From assembly GCA_011763485.2 (NCBI GenBank), contig JAANSK020233297.1:1-37418 (forward strand): DNA of 37,418 nt, read 5' to 3'. The notes under the pieces are model-generated. The model ran no database searches and was not told the origin of the DNA. It saw only the letters and a program-made list of their open reading frames with translations. Shown one piece after another: positions 20,121 to 32,536 of the stretch. This stretch comes from Isoetes engelmannii. Its lineage: Eukaryota; Streptophyta; Lycopodiopsida; Isoetales; Isoetaceae. The number at the start of each line of letters is the position of its first letter. Within the stretch, counting starts at the first letter, position 1. Both the position numbers and the translations under genes were made by a program.

Positions 20121-20744
20121 TTGCGCATGCTTATTGAACATAGCCGAAGCTTGAAACAAGATCTCTATATATGCTTTGTCGATTTCACTTCTGCTTTTAA
20201 TAGAGTAACTCGTGAGCTTCTTTGGCAGCACTTGCAAGCATTTGGGGTTCCACAAGATCTTCAAAATGCAGTCTATTATCTTTATGAAAGGGTCTTTGCT
20301 AAGTTTCCAGCATCAGGTACCCAAATCACTAGCAACGTTGGAGTAGGCCAGGGCAGCCCTCTATCTCGGACACTCTTTAGCTTGTACATTGACCAATTGA
20401 AAATATGGCTTGATCATCATGGTCGCGGAGGACCACATTTGGCACACTATATCATTTGGCAACTTATATATGCTGATGATGTTTCACTTTTGGCACATAC
20501 AACCGCTAGTATGCAACAACATTTACATGCTATGCATAGTTTTTGTGAGAACACCGCCTTGCGTGTTAATCTCCAAAAGACAAAGCTCTTTGTAGTTCAA
20601 TCTTCTCGACACATTGTTCCATCTTTTCACTATGATAGCCACGAAGTTGAATTTGTAGATAGCTATAAGTACCTTGGTGTAGAATTCTATAAAAACACAC
20701 TTTGGGAACAGTGTATTACCAAGCGTGTAATTGTTGGATGCTGA
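20121..20744 (+). pseudogene. LINE reverse transcriptase core
   Basis: This is the longest open segment of copy 2, 207 codons. It contains the RT palm: DLYICFVDFTSAFNRV with the first catalytic Asp, GVGQGSPLSRTLFSLYIDQL, then YADDVSLLAHT with the catalytic pair, then NLQKTKLFVVQSSRH and YKYLGVEF. The order and spacing match non-LTR RT motifs A to E. The ATG is internal, and upstream RT sequence (19690-20030) is in separate frames. Confidence 0.85.
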
Positions 20745-21803
20745 ACAATTGTTTTCACACAGAGATTCATGACTGGTCACAAAAAGCTCACTTGTTTTGG
20801 GCTTTGTTAGAGCCTATTTTACTGTATGGTTCTGAAGTGTGGGGGCCTGCCATTAGTGCTAGTGCTTGGGAGCTTGGAGCGGGTGCAAAAGTCCTTTCTT
20901 ACTTACAGCCTCGGAGTCAAAACTATTGTGCCCTATGCTATTCTTTTGCAAGAGACAGGTTTTTTGCCTCTTCAACATTCTGCCATGAAGTGCCATCTCC
21001 ACTATGTTAGAAATGTGCATCACATAGATGATGGTAGGTACCCTCTTCTCGCGCTTGCCATAGCTGAATCTCCTCAGTGCTTGAAATGGTGTTGGATAGA
21101 GCATTGTACTGCATGGTTTGCTCGTTGGTCTGTGTAACCAGACCAGGGTGCTTGCCAATTCTGATCCTAAGCTTTTGGTCACTAGTTGTTTCTCTCAAAA
21201 GTTATGAGATGCAGTTACCTTGGCCCAAGTTAAACCTGGTCACTACCATGCACATATAAACCCTACCTTGGCATTAGGACCACAAGCTTACTTGCTTGCT
21301 TCCTTGTCCAAGAAAAAGCTTGTAGCTATTGCATCAATTCGCACTAGATCTCACAAGCTTCGAATTGAGGTAGATAGGAGCGACCACAATTGCCGCGTGA
21401 AGCGAGATTATGTACATGTTGCCAATTACAGGCTATTGAAGATGAACACCATACTCTTCTGAGATGTCCTACTTTTGAGATAGTCAAGAATCGCTATTTG
21501 ACATTAGCATTTCATTTTACACTCCCACAACTTCTCAGAGCACCATCTGTGCATGACTTGGCATCATATATACTTGAGGTTCTAGTTGAGCGTCTTCAAT
21601 TGTTGAACCCTCAGTAGTCTTGGTCTACTTTTTTTTTTTTTCCAGATTGTCTACTATCATTATTATTGCAAAGGTTTTTCCCTTGAAAACCTTTTGAGGC
21701 AAGGGTTTTTTTAACCTAGTATTAGTGTTTGTATTAGCCCTTTGTATGGGTCCCATGACCTCTTGGTCTTCGTGGATGTTAACAAATATATTATATTCTA
21801 TTC

Positions 21804-22326
21804 ATAAATATAGAAAAATGCCATAACCATAAAAATGCAACTTACAAGTCATATTTAGTTGTAGGGATCATAGCATTGATGCTTGTATAAAATCTAATCA
21901 TCTGGCAGTTAAATCACTTCAGTATATTTGGAAGAAAGCTCTAACAATTCCATCATGTTAGAGAGGACTTCAGAACAGATAAGCATTGAGCATTGTGGAA
22001 GTTTATATGGCACATATGACCTTTTTCAATAAAAGACGTATACCTTCTTCAAGACTGCCTCTAAATGATCTCCTCCTTCACATCTGATTGTAAATTGGCA
22101 AGGTTGAAAAATTGGCCGCGAAGCTTTATATTATCTTGTATTGTCTTCCAGGAGAGGAAATGTTGTGTGCGACGAGGAAGATAATGGTAAAGAGGCGATT
22201 GATGAGGCGGAAGAGGAAGAGGAAGAGAAATCATGAAATATGTAAATAGAAGGGTTGAACATTGCAACCGAGCATAAAATTGTTGATGTGAACTTTGAGA
22301 TTGAGGCTGCATTGATGTGGGCTGAA
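21804..22326. other. Spacer left of the inversion breakpoint
   Basis: There is no recognisable gene. A purine-rich GAAGAG stretch lies at 22150-22235. The last five bases (CTGAA, 22322-22326) abut the LTR fragment and closely match the CTGGA on the far side of the other Copia-B LTR. Confidence 0.5.
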
Positions 22327-22359
22327 TGTTAGAATCATAGGGGTGTCATCATATAGTTC
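22327..22359 (+). repeat. Outer end of a Copia-B LTR, stranded by inversion
   Basis: These 33 bases match the first 33 bases of the Copia-B LTR (reverse strand of 30775-30807) with one mismatch, then similarity stops. The LTR copy at 36636-37227 lacks exactly this outer part. The last four bases, GTTC, are the reverse complement of GAAC at 37224-37227. Confidence 0.85.
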
Positions 22360-22469
22360 GCCATTTGGCGAGACTTCCTTGGGATAGTTGATGCTGATGG
22401 TTGTTTTGTTCAGTTGTAGTTGAGTGGATGTTGGAGTGCTGGGGTATTACTGCCTCTTCGAGGCAGCTT

Positions 22470-22542
22470 CTCTTGCTCCTCACTCTTCTTGTACTTTTTT
22501 CATTCTTTTAATACATTGATATAAGTTCTTCAAAAAAAAAAG
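22470..22542 (+). repeat. Possible poly(A)-tailed retroposon 3' end
   Basis: A T-rich run (cttgtacttttttcattcttttaata) is followed shortly by an A10 run. This resembles the 3' ends of plant L1-type LINEs or a processed transcript. No coding part is recognised upstream, so this is only a suggestion. Confidence 0.25.
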
Positions 22543-24348
22543 AGGCGTAACTCTAGAGCACATGATTGCAGGTAATCCATGATTGCAGGTAATCTCCATG
22601 GATGGACCTCCACAAAATCCAGACAACAAATACAAGTAAAAATAGAATAATTACAAAAGATACTCCCAAAAGCAAGACCTTCCATCGCAAGCATGACATA
22701 CTCTAAAAATGCTCCTATTTACCATACAAGAAGGACTTCTTAATTGCTTTGCAAAAAGACATTGTCTAAAAGAACCAAATGTCAACATAGATAAACAATT
22801 TTGCACATTCCACTAGTTTAGACAAGAGCCACACTTGAGGTCTAAGGCTGTAACTAGGAGCAGCTTAATATACAAAATATACAACTGGATTCTACATCAA
22901 GAAGTTCTATAGCTATTGCCATTGCAAAGTCAATTTTTAGTTCCAGATTGGAGAAGGGGCCCTTCTGTTGCACGGGTGTCCCTGCTCTGGTTAAGGACTT
23001 TGGTCCCTCTTGTACTGTGCTGTCGCATGTCCTTTGGATGCTGCCTTTGTGGCGCGATGTTAAAATATCCTTCCTTCCTTCCTTCCTTCCTTCCTTCCTT
23101 GGCCCTCTCTATATGAGACTATAATGTCGGGTCCTGATCGAGCTTGACATAGGGAAGGTTCCAGAGCAGTACCCATCATCGTGTTATCATTTTGTTGGGT
23201 AGATGTCCTGGCACCCTACCCTATGTTAAAAGGGGACATGCAGCCTCAACTGAGGGGTGAAGCAAGACTCCAAGAGATGGAGTCCAAAATACCCCAGGAG
23301 GCAGCCATTTCAGAATATACTTGTTGAAGTATATTATCAAAGACGTATATGTAGTCTTTTGGTTAAGAAATGCCATTCTTCCAATAATTAGATTCTCGAG
23401 CTTCTATTCTAACTAAAGTAAAAGGCACTACTTGTACAACGGCATGACTCACATTATCTTTCTAGATGAGCTTGATGAGGCTCTCCTATTTCAGGACAAA
23501 AGAATTTCTTTCTAATTTGTAACATGTTGGGAGGAGGGGGACACGATTTAGCAGTAACATTAAATATAATACAACCGGCTTATAACATAAGTCGACATTC
23601 TTGTCGTTGCTTTGTTAAGCATAACACTCATAATTAGGATATTTCTCTTCACACACTTATATAACTACAATATAATGATTGTCTTCCAATTATGTAGCAT
23701 GAACACTACATGATCTCAAATTAAAACTATCTTTATTTATGGCACACACTTAATGCTCTTGCCGTGTTGACTAGAGGGAGACACGATATAGCAACACCTT
23801 GATTTATATTCAACTCACCAATAAAACAAAATAACATAAAGGTCAAACATAACCACTTAAAATAACACTTAAAATAGAATGTATGTGGATTGTTGTTATT
23901 GTTAGAAATTAAGGTCATTGCATAATCATAGTCTTAACATTTACACTTGTATGAGCTCAGACATGTAGAGTTGACAGATCAAATACTTGATCAGGAACAT
24001 GCAAGGTGCAAAATGCCCTAGGGTGTTGCAAGGTTTAACCTATGCTACATATTTTGGTAGAACTTATCTTAATGGTGAATATGTTGAACCTAAATGGTAA
24101 AGGTTCAATGTTGCCTTCAATATATAGGTGAGGTGAAACCGAGTTCGAGCCAAAATATTATTCAAAATAGAAGTATCCAAAGATGAGGACACGGATTCCT
24201 TGACCGACTGCAAAACCGTCAGGGCTCATAGATAAATTAAGGAGAATGATGTAAATTACTTGTACAGTTGTGAATAGAGAGGAGGAATACGTCCTCCACT
24301 TCAATCATTGGAGCTCATTTTGTGTGCTATAGTGTTTTTCGCAATTCC
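22543..24348. other. Spacer inside the inverted segment
   Basis: I see no gene. A (TTCC)n microsatellite lies at 23068-23100. Open frames are short and AT-biased. Confidence 0.5.
23068..23100. repeat. (TTCC)n microsatellite
   Basis: About eight perfect TTCC units. Confidence 0.9.
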
Positions 24349-24353
24349 ATTGC

Positions 24354-24964
24354 TGTATTGTAACATGGTTGGTCATCACATGATTCAGTATTTATGGAAG
24401 AATACGTATCTGCAGATAGCACAAGCATGAATCATTGGCAGTAAAAATGCTTCACAGAGTTAAATTTAACCATGCCTAAAAGGATCATGCCTAATTGATA
24501 GAAAGAAGTAAATATAGTTATATTCGTTAAGGGGTAGTTCCTTGTTATTTTTGGAACCCCTATTTTCTATGTATAAAGGAAAGGTGGCATGCTCTTTTTG
24601 GAGCCAAGAATTTTTCAAAGCCATACCAAACTAGGTCGGCCAAATCCAATGGCATAAGCGTCGGACTTCAACTGTAAATACTTGCTTTGGCCAACTGTAA
24701 ACACAAGTAGCCGGATTGATCAATTCAAGGAGGAATTCATTACAGATGATCGCCTAAATGATGTTTGTTTAAGTCTTTGCTTGCTACAGTGAATTCTGTA
24801 GTGCCCGAGCTACAGTGTTTTGATTAGTGAAATATTTCGTGTATTTCAAACCATTGAAATATCGAAGCATTGGTTAGTTAATCACCATTAACTAATTACT
24901 TGGTTCCTAATGTGTAGAAATTCTAAGGGGATTCTGACATTGTCAAATTGCTTAATTTCTAACA
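24354..24964 (+). repeat. Copia-A 5' LTR
   Basis: Starts TGTATTG and ends CTAACA. It contains a TATAAAGG box near 24579. It aligns along its whole length with 29099-29698, with small indels. Confidence 0.93.
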
Positions 24965-27900
24965 TTTGGTATTAGAGCAGGCTTTACAAAGGTGTCAAGC
25001 AGATTTGGAGCAAGTTTACTCAGCACTGTTGAAGTGTACAAGGGAGGACCCGGTTTCCAAGTGTGGAAGGATGCAGTGAAACACATTTTAGAGGTGGAAG
25101 ACCTCTGGGATCTGGTTGATCCAAATGGAGGCGTTAATGTGAATGTCAACACACTCACAAGGTCAGCATCAGAAGGATCCGTATCAGTTAATATGAGAGT
25201 TAATGCAGTTACTGGAGGTACTATTGCTGAAGGAGCAATAGGGGCAAGCAATCAGGCAGTAGGGAGATCCTTAAAAGTCAAGGAGGCACAAGGCATCATT
25301 TCGTGCAAGCTAAGCCCTATCATCAAGCTTAAGTTAAGGAATTTGAGTTCTAGAGAGATGTGGCTTTTCATGCTAAAACACTTTGAGGAAAAGACATCCT
25401 CACAGATAGATTTGCTTGAAAATGATTTAAGGGGGTTAAAGCTCAAAGGTGAAGGAGATGTATCAGAATGTTTCAATAAGTTTGATAACATCATTGCTGA
25501 TTTAGCAGCAGCAGATGTTAATGTCTCTGAAAGAAGCCAAGTTCTGCAAATTTCTCGGGCTGTGAGTGAAAAGGAAAATCTTGCATTGTTCATAAGGAAT
25601 ATGTGTAAAACAAGAGAAGAGGCCGAGAATGTATTAAGAACTGAATATGAACAGAAGTAAATTGTAAAAGAAGGAGAAGAACCATCAGAGATTTTGTATG
25701 CTGGAAAAAGAGATAAGGCTACATTCTATAATTGCCATGAGCAGGGGCATTTTAAAAATGAATGTCCTAAATTAAAAAAGGAAATCAATTGCTATACATG
25801 TGGAGGGAGAGGTCATGTGGCAGCAAAGTGTCCTACACCAAAAGAATATGGTCGAGGGAGAGGCAAGGCATATTCTGCTAGAGGAGGAAGGGCAGGTGCA
25901 AATAGAGGTCGAGGTAGAAGTACAAGTGGAACTTATGTTGCAACTGAGAAGGAGGAAAAGGACAAATCTGAAACTGAAGATGAGGAAGAGGTAAGTCATG
26001 CTTTTGCTACATTTAGTGAAAATGTTCTTGCTAATGAGAATGATCCTTTTGTAGTTGATAGTGGAGTTGAGATATCAGTAGTGCAATCTACTGATCTTCT
26101 CAAAAATCTGAGCTCAACTCAATCCAGAAGAATTCAAGTAGGCAATGGAGCATTGCAAGAAGTAGGAGGAGGATTGCTGCAACTCATAGATCTAAATGGG
26201 AATGTTGTAGATGTTGAAAATGTGTTATGTGTGCCAACTATAGTGAAGAATTTGATTTCAGTTTGTCAGTTAGTAGATTTGGGTTATAGAGTCAATTTTG
26301 ACTCAAAAGCATGTAGTATCTTTCTTGGAAATGAATTGAAGTTTCTTGCAAAAAGATGTGGCAACTTGTTCCAAATGAATAACATGGCTAATAACAGTAT
26401 AAACTTGCTTGGAAATTTAGAATTTGAACTTTGGCATAATAGATTAGCCCATACTCATTGCAATAACTTGAAATACCCTGCAAAGAAAGGCTTGATCAAT
26501 TGCAAGGATGTAAAGGCTGATAAATTCGTGTGTGAAGGATGTGCTCTTGGTAAATTAAACAGAAAATCTTTTGCAAAATAAAAAACCAGAGCCAAGGAGA
26601 TTTTGGAGCTTGTGCATACGAACCTATGTGGTCCTCTAAATGTCAGAGGGCGGACTAAAAAGAGGTACTTCATCACTTTCATTGATGATTACAGTAGAAA
26701 GTGTAAAACTTACTGTTTAGAACAAAAATCTCAAGCACTAGCAGCTTTTAAACAGTATGTGGCAGAAGTAGAGAGGCAAACAGGTAAGAAGCTCAAGTGT
26801 ATCAGATCTGACAGAGGAGGAGAGTATTTATCAGCAAAATTTCGTCTTTTTTGCATTGCTAATGGCATAAGAAGGCAGCTAACTTGCAGACATACCCCTC
26901 AGCAAAATGGAGTGGCCGAAAGGAGGAATAGAACAATCATGGATGCTGTTAGGTCCATGATTAAGAGGAGTGGCTTGCCAAACTATCTTTGGGAGGAGGC
27001 TTTGAAGGTTGCCATACTTATACAAAACTCGCTTCAATCATCAAACATAAAAGGTAATATACCTGAACTCCTGTGGTCCACAAACAAAGATAAAATTGAT
27101 TATGATTATTTCAAAAGTTATGGATGTCTAGTGTATGCTCATGTTCCTTCAGAATTGAGAAGAAAATTAGATGACAAAGCAGACATTGGTTTTTTGGTTG
27201 GCTATGATGAGGAATCTAAGGGGTACAGGATATATATACCTAGTACTAAAAAGGTGATCATTAACAGGGATGTATACTTTAATGAAAATATTTTGTATAA
27301 AGATAGATATAGAAATGCTAATAATGAGGTACAGAAAGTTGCAGCAGACAAAAATAACATGGAGGTCGACCTGGATTCAGAAATAGATGGTGGTGAACAA
27401 CAGGAAAATCAAGGTCAGAGACCAGAGCATGAAAAGAGTGAAACAGATAGCAGAAATCATGAAGAAAGTCAAAACCATGTCACACCATTACCAAAGAGAA
27501 AAAGCCAAGCTAAAAAACCTGCAGAAGAAGCACAAGTAGATAAGGATATCTATGGTAGAAACGAGCTTGGAGAAGCATGAGAATTGAAAATTGAACATTC
27601 AACATGAACAGATTATGGCCATACTAGATGATGTAATGATTCCTAATACTTTTGAAGAGGCAATGCAAAGTGAGAAAAAGGAAAATTGGATAAAAGCCAT
27701 GAATGATGAAATGCAATCATTCAAAGAGACTGACACATATGAACTAATCAATCAGCCAGTTGGAGAAAACATTGTGGGAAGCATGTGGTTGTACAAAATA
27801 AAGACAAACTCGGATGGCAGCAAGAAATTTAAGGTAAGGTTGGTAGCAAAAGGATACACTCAGGAGAAGGGCAGAGACTATGAGGAGATCTACTCTCCAA

Positions 27901-29098
27901 TTGTGAAACTCACCAGCATCAGGATACTGCTAGCATTAGCAAATGCCTTGGATTTAGAACTTCACCATATAGATGTGAAGACAACCTTTTTAAATGCATA
28001 GATGAAAAGGTCTTCATACAACAGGCTCTTGGTTTTAAGCAACAAAGCAACAAAGTATGGAAACTTAACAAAGCAGGGCTTGAAGCAGTCGCCCAGAGAA
28101 TGATATTTGTGCATGGATAACTATTTGAGAGAGCAGGGGTTTGAAAAATTAAATAATGATGGGAATCTATACAGATATAAAATTGGACAAGACTACTCGC
28201 ATCATAGCATTATACGTGGATGACTGTATAATGGTTGCAAGCTGTAAGGAAATTCTGAATACTTGTAAGAAAATTTTAAACTCAAGGTTTCAAATGACAG
28301 GTTTGGGAGAGCTAAAGCAGTTTCTTGGAATTCAAGTATTCAGGAACAGGAAGGAGAAAATCTTAAAGCTATATCAAACCAAGCACATAGATAACATGCT
28401 CAAGAGGTTCAATCTTGCCGAGGCACACCCCTCAAGGACTCCAATAGCTCCTGGACACAGGCTTACTGTAGACGTCCCAATTACAGATGAAGAAAAGGAA
28501 AATATGGAGAATATTCCTTACAGAGCATTGGTTGGATGCCTACTCTATTTGGCAAACAATACTAGACTAGACATCTCATATATAGTCAACATCTTAAGTA
28601 GGAGATGCCACTCCCACCGAAGAGCACTGAACAGCAGGAAAGAGAGTCTTGAAGTATTTGAAAGGAACCAGATCTCATGGCATTACCTATTACTCAAATG
28701 ATTTGAATTTGCATGCTTTTAGTGATGCTGACTGGGGAGGTGATCTCTCATGCAGAAAGTCTACATCTAGATATGCCATTTTTTTAAGTGGTGGCGTGAT
28801 TAATCTTGGAGAAGTAAGAAGCAAAACGCTATAGCTATGAGCTCAGCAGAAGCTGAATATGTTGTCTCCTCACTTGTGGCCAAAGAAATTATATGGTCCA
28901 GTAGATCATGAAAGAACCAAGCACATTGAGCTTCACATACATTTCATAAGGGATTTGGCTGCTAAAAACTATGTGCAAATGGAGTATGTGTACAGCAAGA
29001 CAAACTGCAGATATTTTTTCAAAAGCTCTTCCAGACAGCAAATTTCAACGATTCAAAAAGGAGCTAAAGATCACTGAATCATGCGCTGAAGGAGGAAT

Positions 29099-29698
29099 GT
29101 TGGAATTGTAACCTGGTGGTCATCACATGATTCAGTATTTATGGAAGAATATGTATCTACAGATAGCACAAGCATGAATCATTAGCAGTAAAAGTGCTTT
29201 ACAAAGTTAAATTTAGCCATGCCTAATTGATAGAAAGAAGTAAATATGATTGATATTCGTTAAGGGGTAGTTCCTTATTATTTTTGGAACCCCTATTTTT
29301 TATGTATAAAGGAAAGGTGGCATGCTCTTTTTGGAGCCAAGAATTTTTCAAAGCCAGACCAAATTAGGTCGGCCAAATCCGATGGCATAACCGTCGGACT
29401 TCAACTGTAAATACTTGCTTTGGCCAACTGTAAACACACAGTAGTCGGATTGATCAATTCAAGGAGGAATTCATTACAGATGATTGTCTAAATGATGTTT
29501 GTTTAATTCTTTGTTTGCTACAGTGAATTCTGTAGTGCCCGAGCTACAGTGTTTTGACTAGTGAAATATTTTGTGTATATCAAACCATTGAAATATCGAA
29601 GCATTGGTTAGTTAATCACCATTAACTAACTACTTGGTTTCTAGTGTGTAAAAATTCTAAGGGGATTTTGACATTGTTAAATTGCTTAATTTCTAACA
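29099..29698 (+). repeat. Copia-A 3' LTR
   Basis: Starts TGTTGG and ends CTAACA, and is preceded by the purine tract GAAGGAGGAA. It is followed by the target duplication ATTGC. Confidence 0.93.
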
Positions 29699-29703
29699 AT
29701 TGC

Positions 29704-30182
29704 TACAGTGCCAATTGGACATTAAGTTAATGGTTGAGTTTTAATTGTGTCACTATATTAAAAGTTGTTTGGTTTCTGAATGCCATAGCATTTGAATTTG
29801 GAATTTGAAAACTTGATATCATTGATCAAAGGTGTGAAGTCATAAGTACAATGTGATTGTGACTCTAATACTAACAGTTATAATGGAAAAGTTATATTTG
29901 TCTAGGAAAACTTGGATACTAGTGTCCCGTGTTAGAGTATGGAATGGCTACCATCTCTTTGTCTGAATGAAGGTAGCTTAGGTCAAGTAAAGACGCTAAT
30001 TGTTTGGCAATTTTATGTATGGTTCAACATAAAAAAATATAGCCCCAGTCACTAAACATGAACTGCCGAAGCCGACCCATGTGGCTAGGGATCTGAACTA
30101 GAGCTTCAATCCTGAGGATGTTGTTAGGCAAAAGACATTCAATACCATCCACCATGATAGGAGTTACTTCCCATGATTCCAG
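29704..30182. other. Host sequence between Copia-A and Copia-B
   Basis: About 480 bp. On the minus strand, 30180-30024 is open and protein-like (SWEVTPIMVDGIECLLPNN ... MGRLRQFMFSDWGYIF). It may be an old exon interrupted by the Copia-B insertion. No family is recognised. The bases next to Copia-B are its likely target duplication (CTGGA on the minus strand, 30178-30182). Confidence 0.35.
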
Positions 30183-30807
30183 TGTTAGTTTAGAGCTATC
30201 AAGCAATATCTCAATACAATGACCAACCTCACAAAATTCCACAACCACTAACTTCAAAGAACCTTAGAAGTTTAATTAAGTGTGATCAAAGAAACTTCAG
30301 ATATACAAGCTTCACTATCGAACCATTGGAAACTCGAAATTAAAATGGTACTGTAGATCGGGTCAACCCGATCACTATAGCAGTCAACGCTAAGCTATAT
30401 CTGCACAAAACACACAAATAATAGATCGATTCCTCCTTGGATTGAATGATTCGGCCTCTGAGAAATGCTCAGAAGCTAAATGAATATATACACCAGCCAT
30501 CTCGTCGGTTTAGGCGACGGATTTGGCCGATTGGTTCCTAGTTTCTTTTGAACCTTATTTGGCTCCAAAAAGACCTCGACACTTCATCAAATAAAATTAG
30601 TAAGGGGTTCACTAAATATATACATTGAATCCGATTTGGGGCCATCCAATTTTGGCTCCCTTTTATAGGGATAAGTATCATCCCTAGAATTTAGAACATG
30701 CATTATGTACAAGAACCTGTGATCCGTATAGAATTTGAGAATACCTGTTTGATCACCATGTTTCTTCAGTCTCTGAATTATATGATGACACCCCTATGAT
30801 TCTAACA
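30183..30807 (-). repeat. Copia-B 3' LTR
   Basis: Complete, 625 bp, TGTTAG...CTAACA. It has a TATAAAAG box on the minus strand near 30667. The minus-strand sequence just upstream is the purine tract GAAGGAGAAA. Confidence 0.93.
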
Positions 30808-32083
30808 TTTCTCCTTCAGCATATAATTCAGAGATGTTCAAATCTTTTTTGAATTAATTGAACTTACTTTCAGGTAGCGCTTTGGTGAAGATATCTGCAG
30901 TTTGATTTCCAGTGTTGATATACTTCATCTGTATATATTCCGTGGCTGCCAGATCCCTGGTGAAGTGAATATTGAGTTCAATGTGTTTGGTTCTTTCGTG
31001 CTCAACCGGATTCTTCACTATTGCTATGCATGCTTGGCTATCAGTATGAATAATAGTTGGCCCTGTTTGTTTGCATCCAAGTTCTTCTAACAGCCTTCTC
31101 AACCATATTACTTCTTTAGAAGCTAAAGATGAAGCAGCATACTCAGCCTCAACAGAACTCATTGCAATTGCACTTTGTTTCTTACTTCTCCAGGAAATAA
31201 CTCCTCCTCTTAAGTATATTGCATATCCAGATGTGGATTTTCTACAAGATAGATCTCCTCCCCAATCTGCATCACCAAATGCGTATAAGTTCAAATCATT
31301 AGAATCATACCTGATTCCATGAGTTTTTGTCCCTTTTAAATATTTCAAAACTCGTTTTCATGCTACCCAATGCTCTTTGGATGGATTATGACACCTTCTA
31401 CTGAGAATATTGACAATGTAAGTAATGTCTGGCCTAGGGTTATTTGCCAGATAGAGTAAGCATCCTACAAGAGCTCTGTAGGGGACATTTTCCATATCTT
31501 TTACTTCTTCTTCTGAAAGCTTTGTGTCTGCAGTAAGTCTGTGTCCTGGGACAGCAGGCGTTTTGACTGCATGAGCTTCATTTAGATTAAACCTTTTTAG
31601 CATATTTTCAATATGCTTGCATTGGTCTAATTTTAAAATTCCTTTCTCCCTATTTCTGGTTACTCTGATTCCGAGGAAACATTTGAGTTCGCCAAGGTCT
31701 GACATCTGGAACTTGGAATTCAAAATTTGCTTGCATACTTTCAGAATGTCCTGATTACTTGCTGTCATGATACAGTCATCTACGTACAGTGCAATTATGC
31801 AATAGTCATCTCCTACTTTGTATCTATACAAGTTCCCATCATTGTTTAATTTTTCAAAGCCCTGTTCTCTGAGATATTTATCCATACACATGTACCATTC
31901 CCTGGGTGACTGTTTTAGGCCATAAACAACCCTGTTCAATCTCCGTACCACGTTCTTTCCTATTCCATAGCCAGGAGCATGCTCCATAAATACTTTCTCT
32001 TCTAACTTTGCATTTAAGAAAGCGGTTTTGATATCCATGTGATGCAATTCTAGATTAAGAGCATTTGCTAAAGCCAAAAGGAC

Positions 32084-32536
32084 TGTTAAAAGTTTAGATA
32101 GATCAAGTTGTACTTAGGCAACTAACTTAAGTTTCAAGCTAATTCAATAAACAAAACCTCCAACTAGTAATCACCAAACTAGTTACTAGAGTAAACACAC
32201 AACCAATGAATGGATTTCAAAACGAAATAACTCGACTAGAACCAAAAACCAATGGTTCAAAACAATGGTCATTCACCAACACTATTCGATTGAATCCATT
32301 TCCAAAATCAAATGCAAACTCCTTCTTAGGTTATTTATAACCATCTCCGATACAGTGGAGATGGTTTCGCTCTTCCATTTCGGAAGGAGCTCACAGGTCT
32401 GCTAATGAGCCGACCTCTTCATTCCTGCTAAAATAAGTGCAGTGTTTCCCTCCAAACGGATAAGTTTCAACTGATTATAATTTTAACCATTGACTCCAAT
32501 ATTTCAATGGTTCGTAATTAACTCAAACTTTCCACA
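32084..32536 (-). repeat. Copia-C LTR (inferred)
   Basis: The plus strand runs TGTTAAAAG...TTTCCACA, so it has TG/CA ends on both strands. On the minus strand it has a TATAAATA box near 32331-32338. A 9-bp hairpin (ACCATCTCC, 32340-32348 with 32357-32365) lies beside it. It lies between Copia-C RNase H and Copia-B RT, where a 3' LTR is expected. Only one copy is present, so the ends are inferred. Confidence 0.6.

Larger units (their letters stand above)
19440..21803 (+). mobile_element. LINE (non-LTR retrotransposon), copy 2
   Basis: The pre-RT region is visible from about 19500 (KCKKAHFVAEHQRQMFELLL), then TEEEIKDGVRHLSNGKP at about 19720. RT follows: KVIPIHKTGDKNDPSNYRTI (19920-19980), FVDFTSAFNRV (about 20178-20210), GVGQGSPLS (about 20341-20367), an intact YADDV (20469-20483) and YKYLGVEF (about 20664). 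The post-RT part reads EVWGPAISA near 20836. The zinc motif CTCC...EHHTLLRC lies near 21411-21470 and the coding part ends at 21617. A 3' UTR related to that of copy 1 ends TATTCTATTC at 21794-21803. Stops and frame changes are scattered, for example around the G-tracts at 19807-19838 and a TAG at about 20028. The copy is dead although its catalytic YADD survives. The endonuclease end is not recognisable. Confidence 0.88.
24354..29698 (+). mobile_element. Copia-A, Ty1/copia LTR retrotransposon (fossil)
   Basis: A full-length but broken element of 5.3 kb with target duplication ATTGC (24349-24353 and 29699-29703). Parts in order: 5' LTR 24354-24964; initiator-Met primer site TGGTATTAGAGC 24967-24978; gag from about 24990; two zinc knuckles about 25730-25835; aspartic protease (VVDSG) near 26050; GAG-pre-integrase about 26430-26560; integrase core (FITFIDDYSRK to TPQQNGVAERRNR) about 26600-27000; reverse transcriptase about 27600-28600; RNase H about 28650-29070; purine tract just before the 3' LTR 29099-29698. 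The integrase-before-RT order is copia. By eye the two LTRs differ at roughly 5% of sites, so the insertion is old but not ancient. The coding part has several breaks. It is related to Copia-B in both coding region and LTR. Confidence 0.95.
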
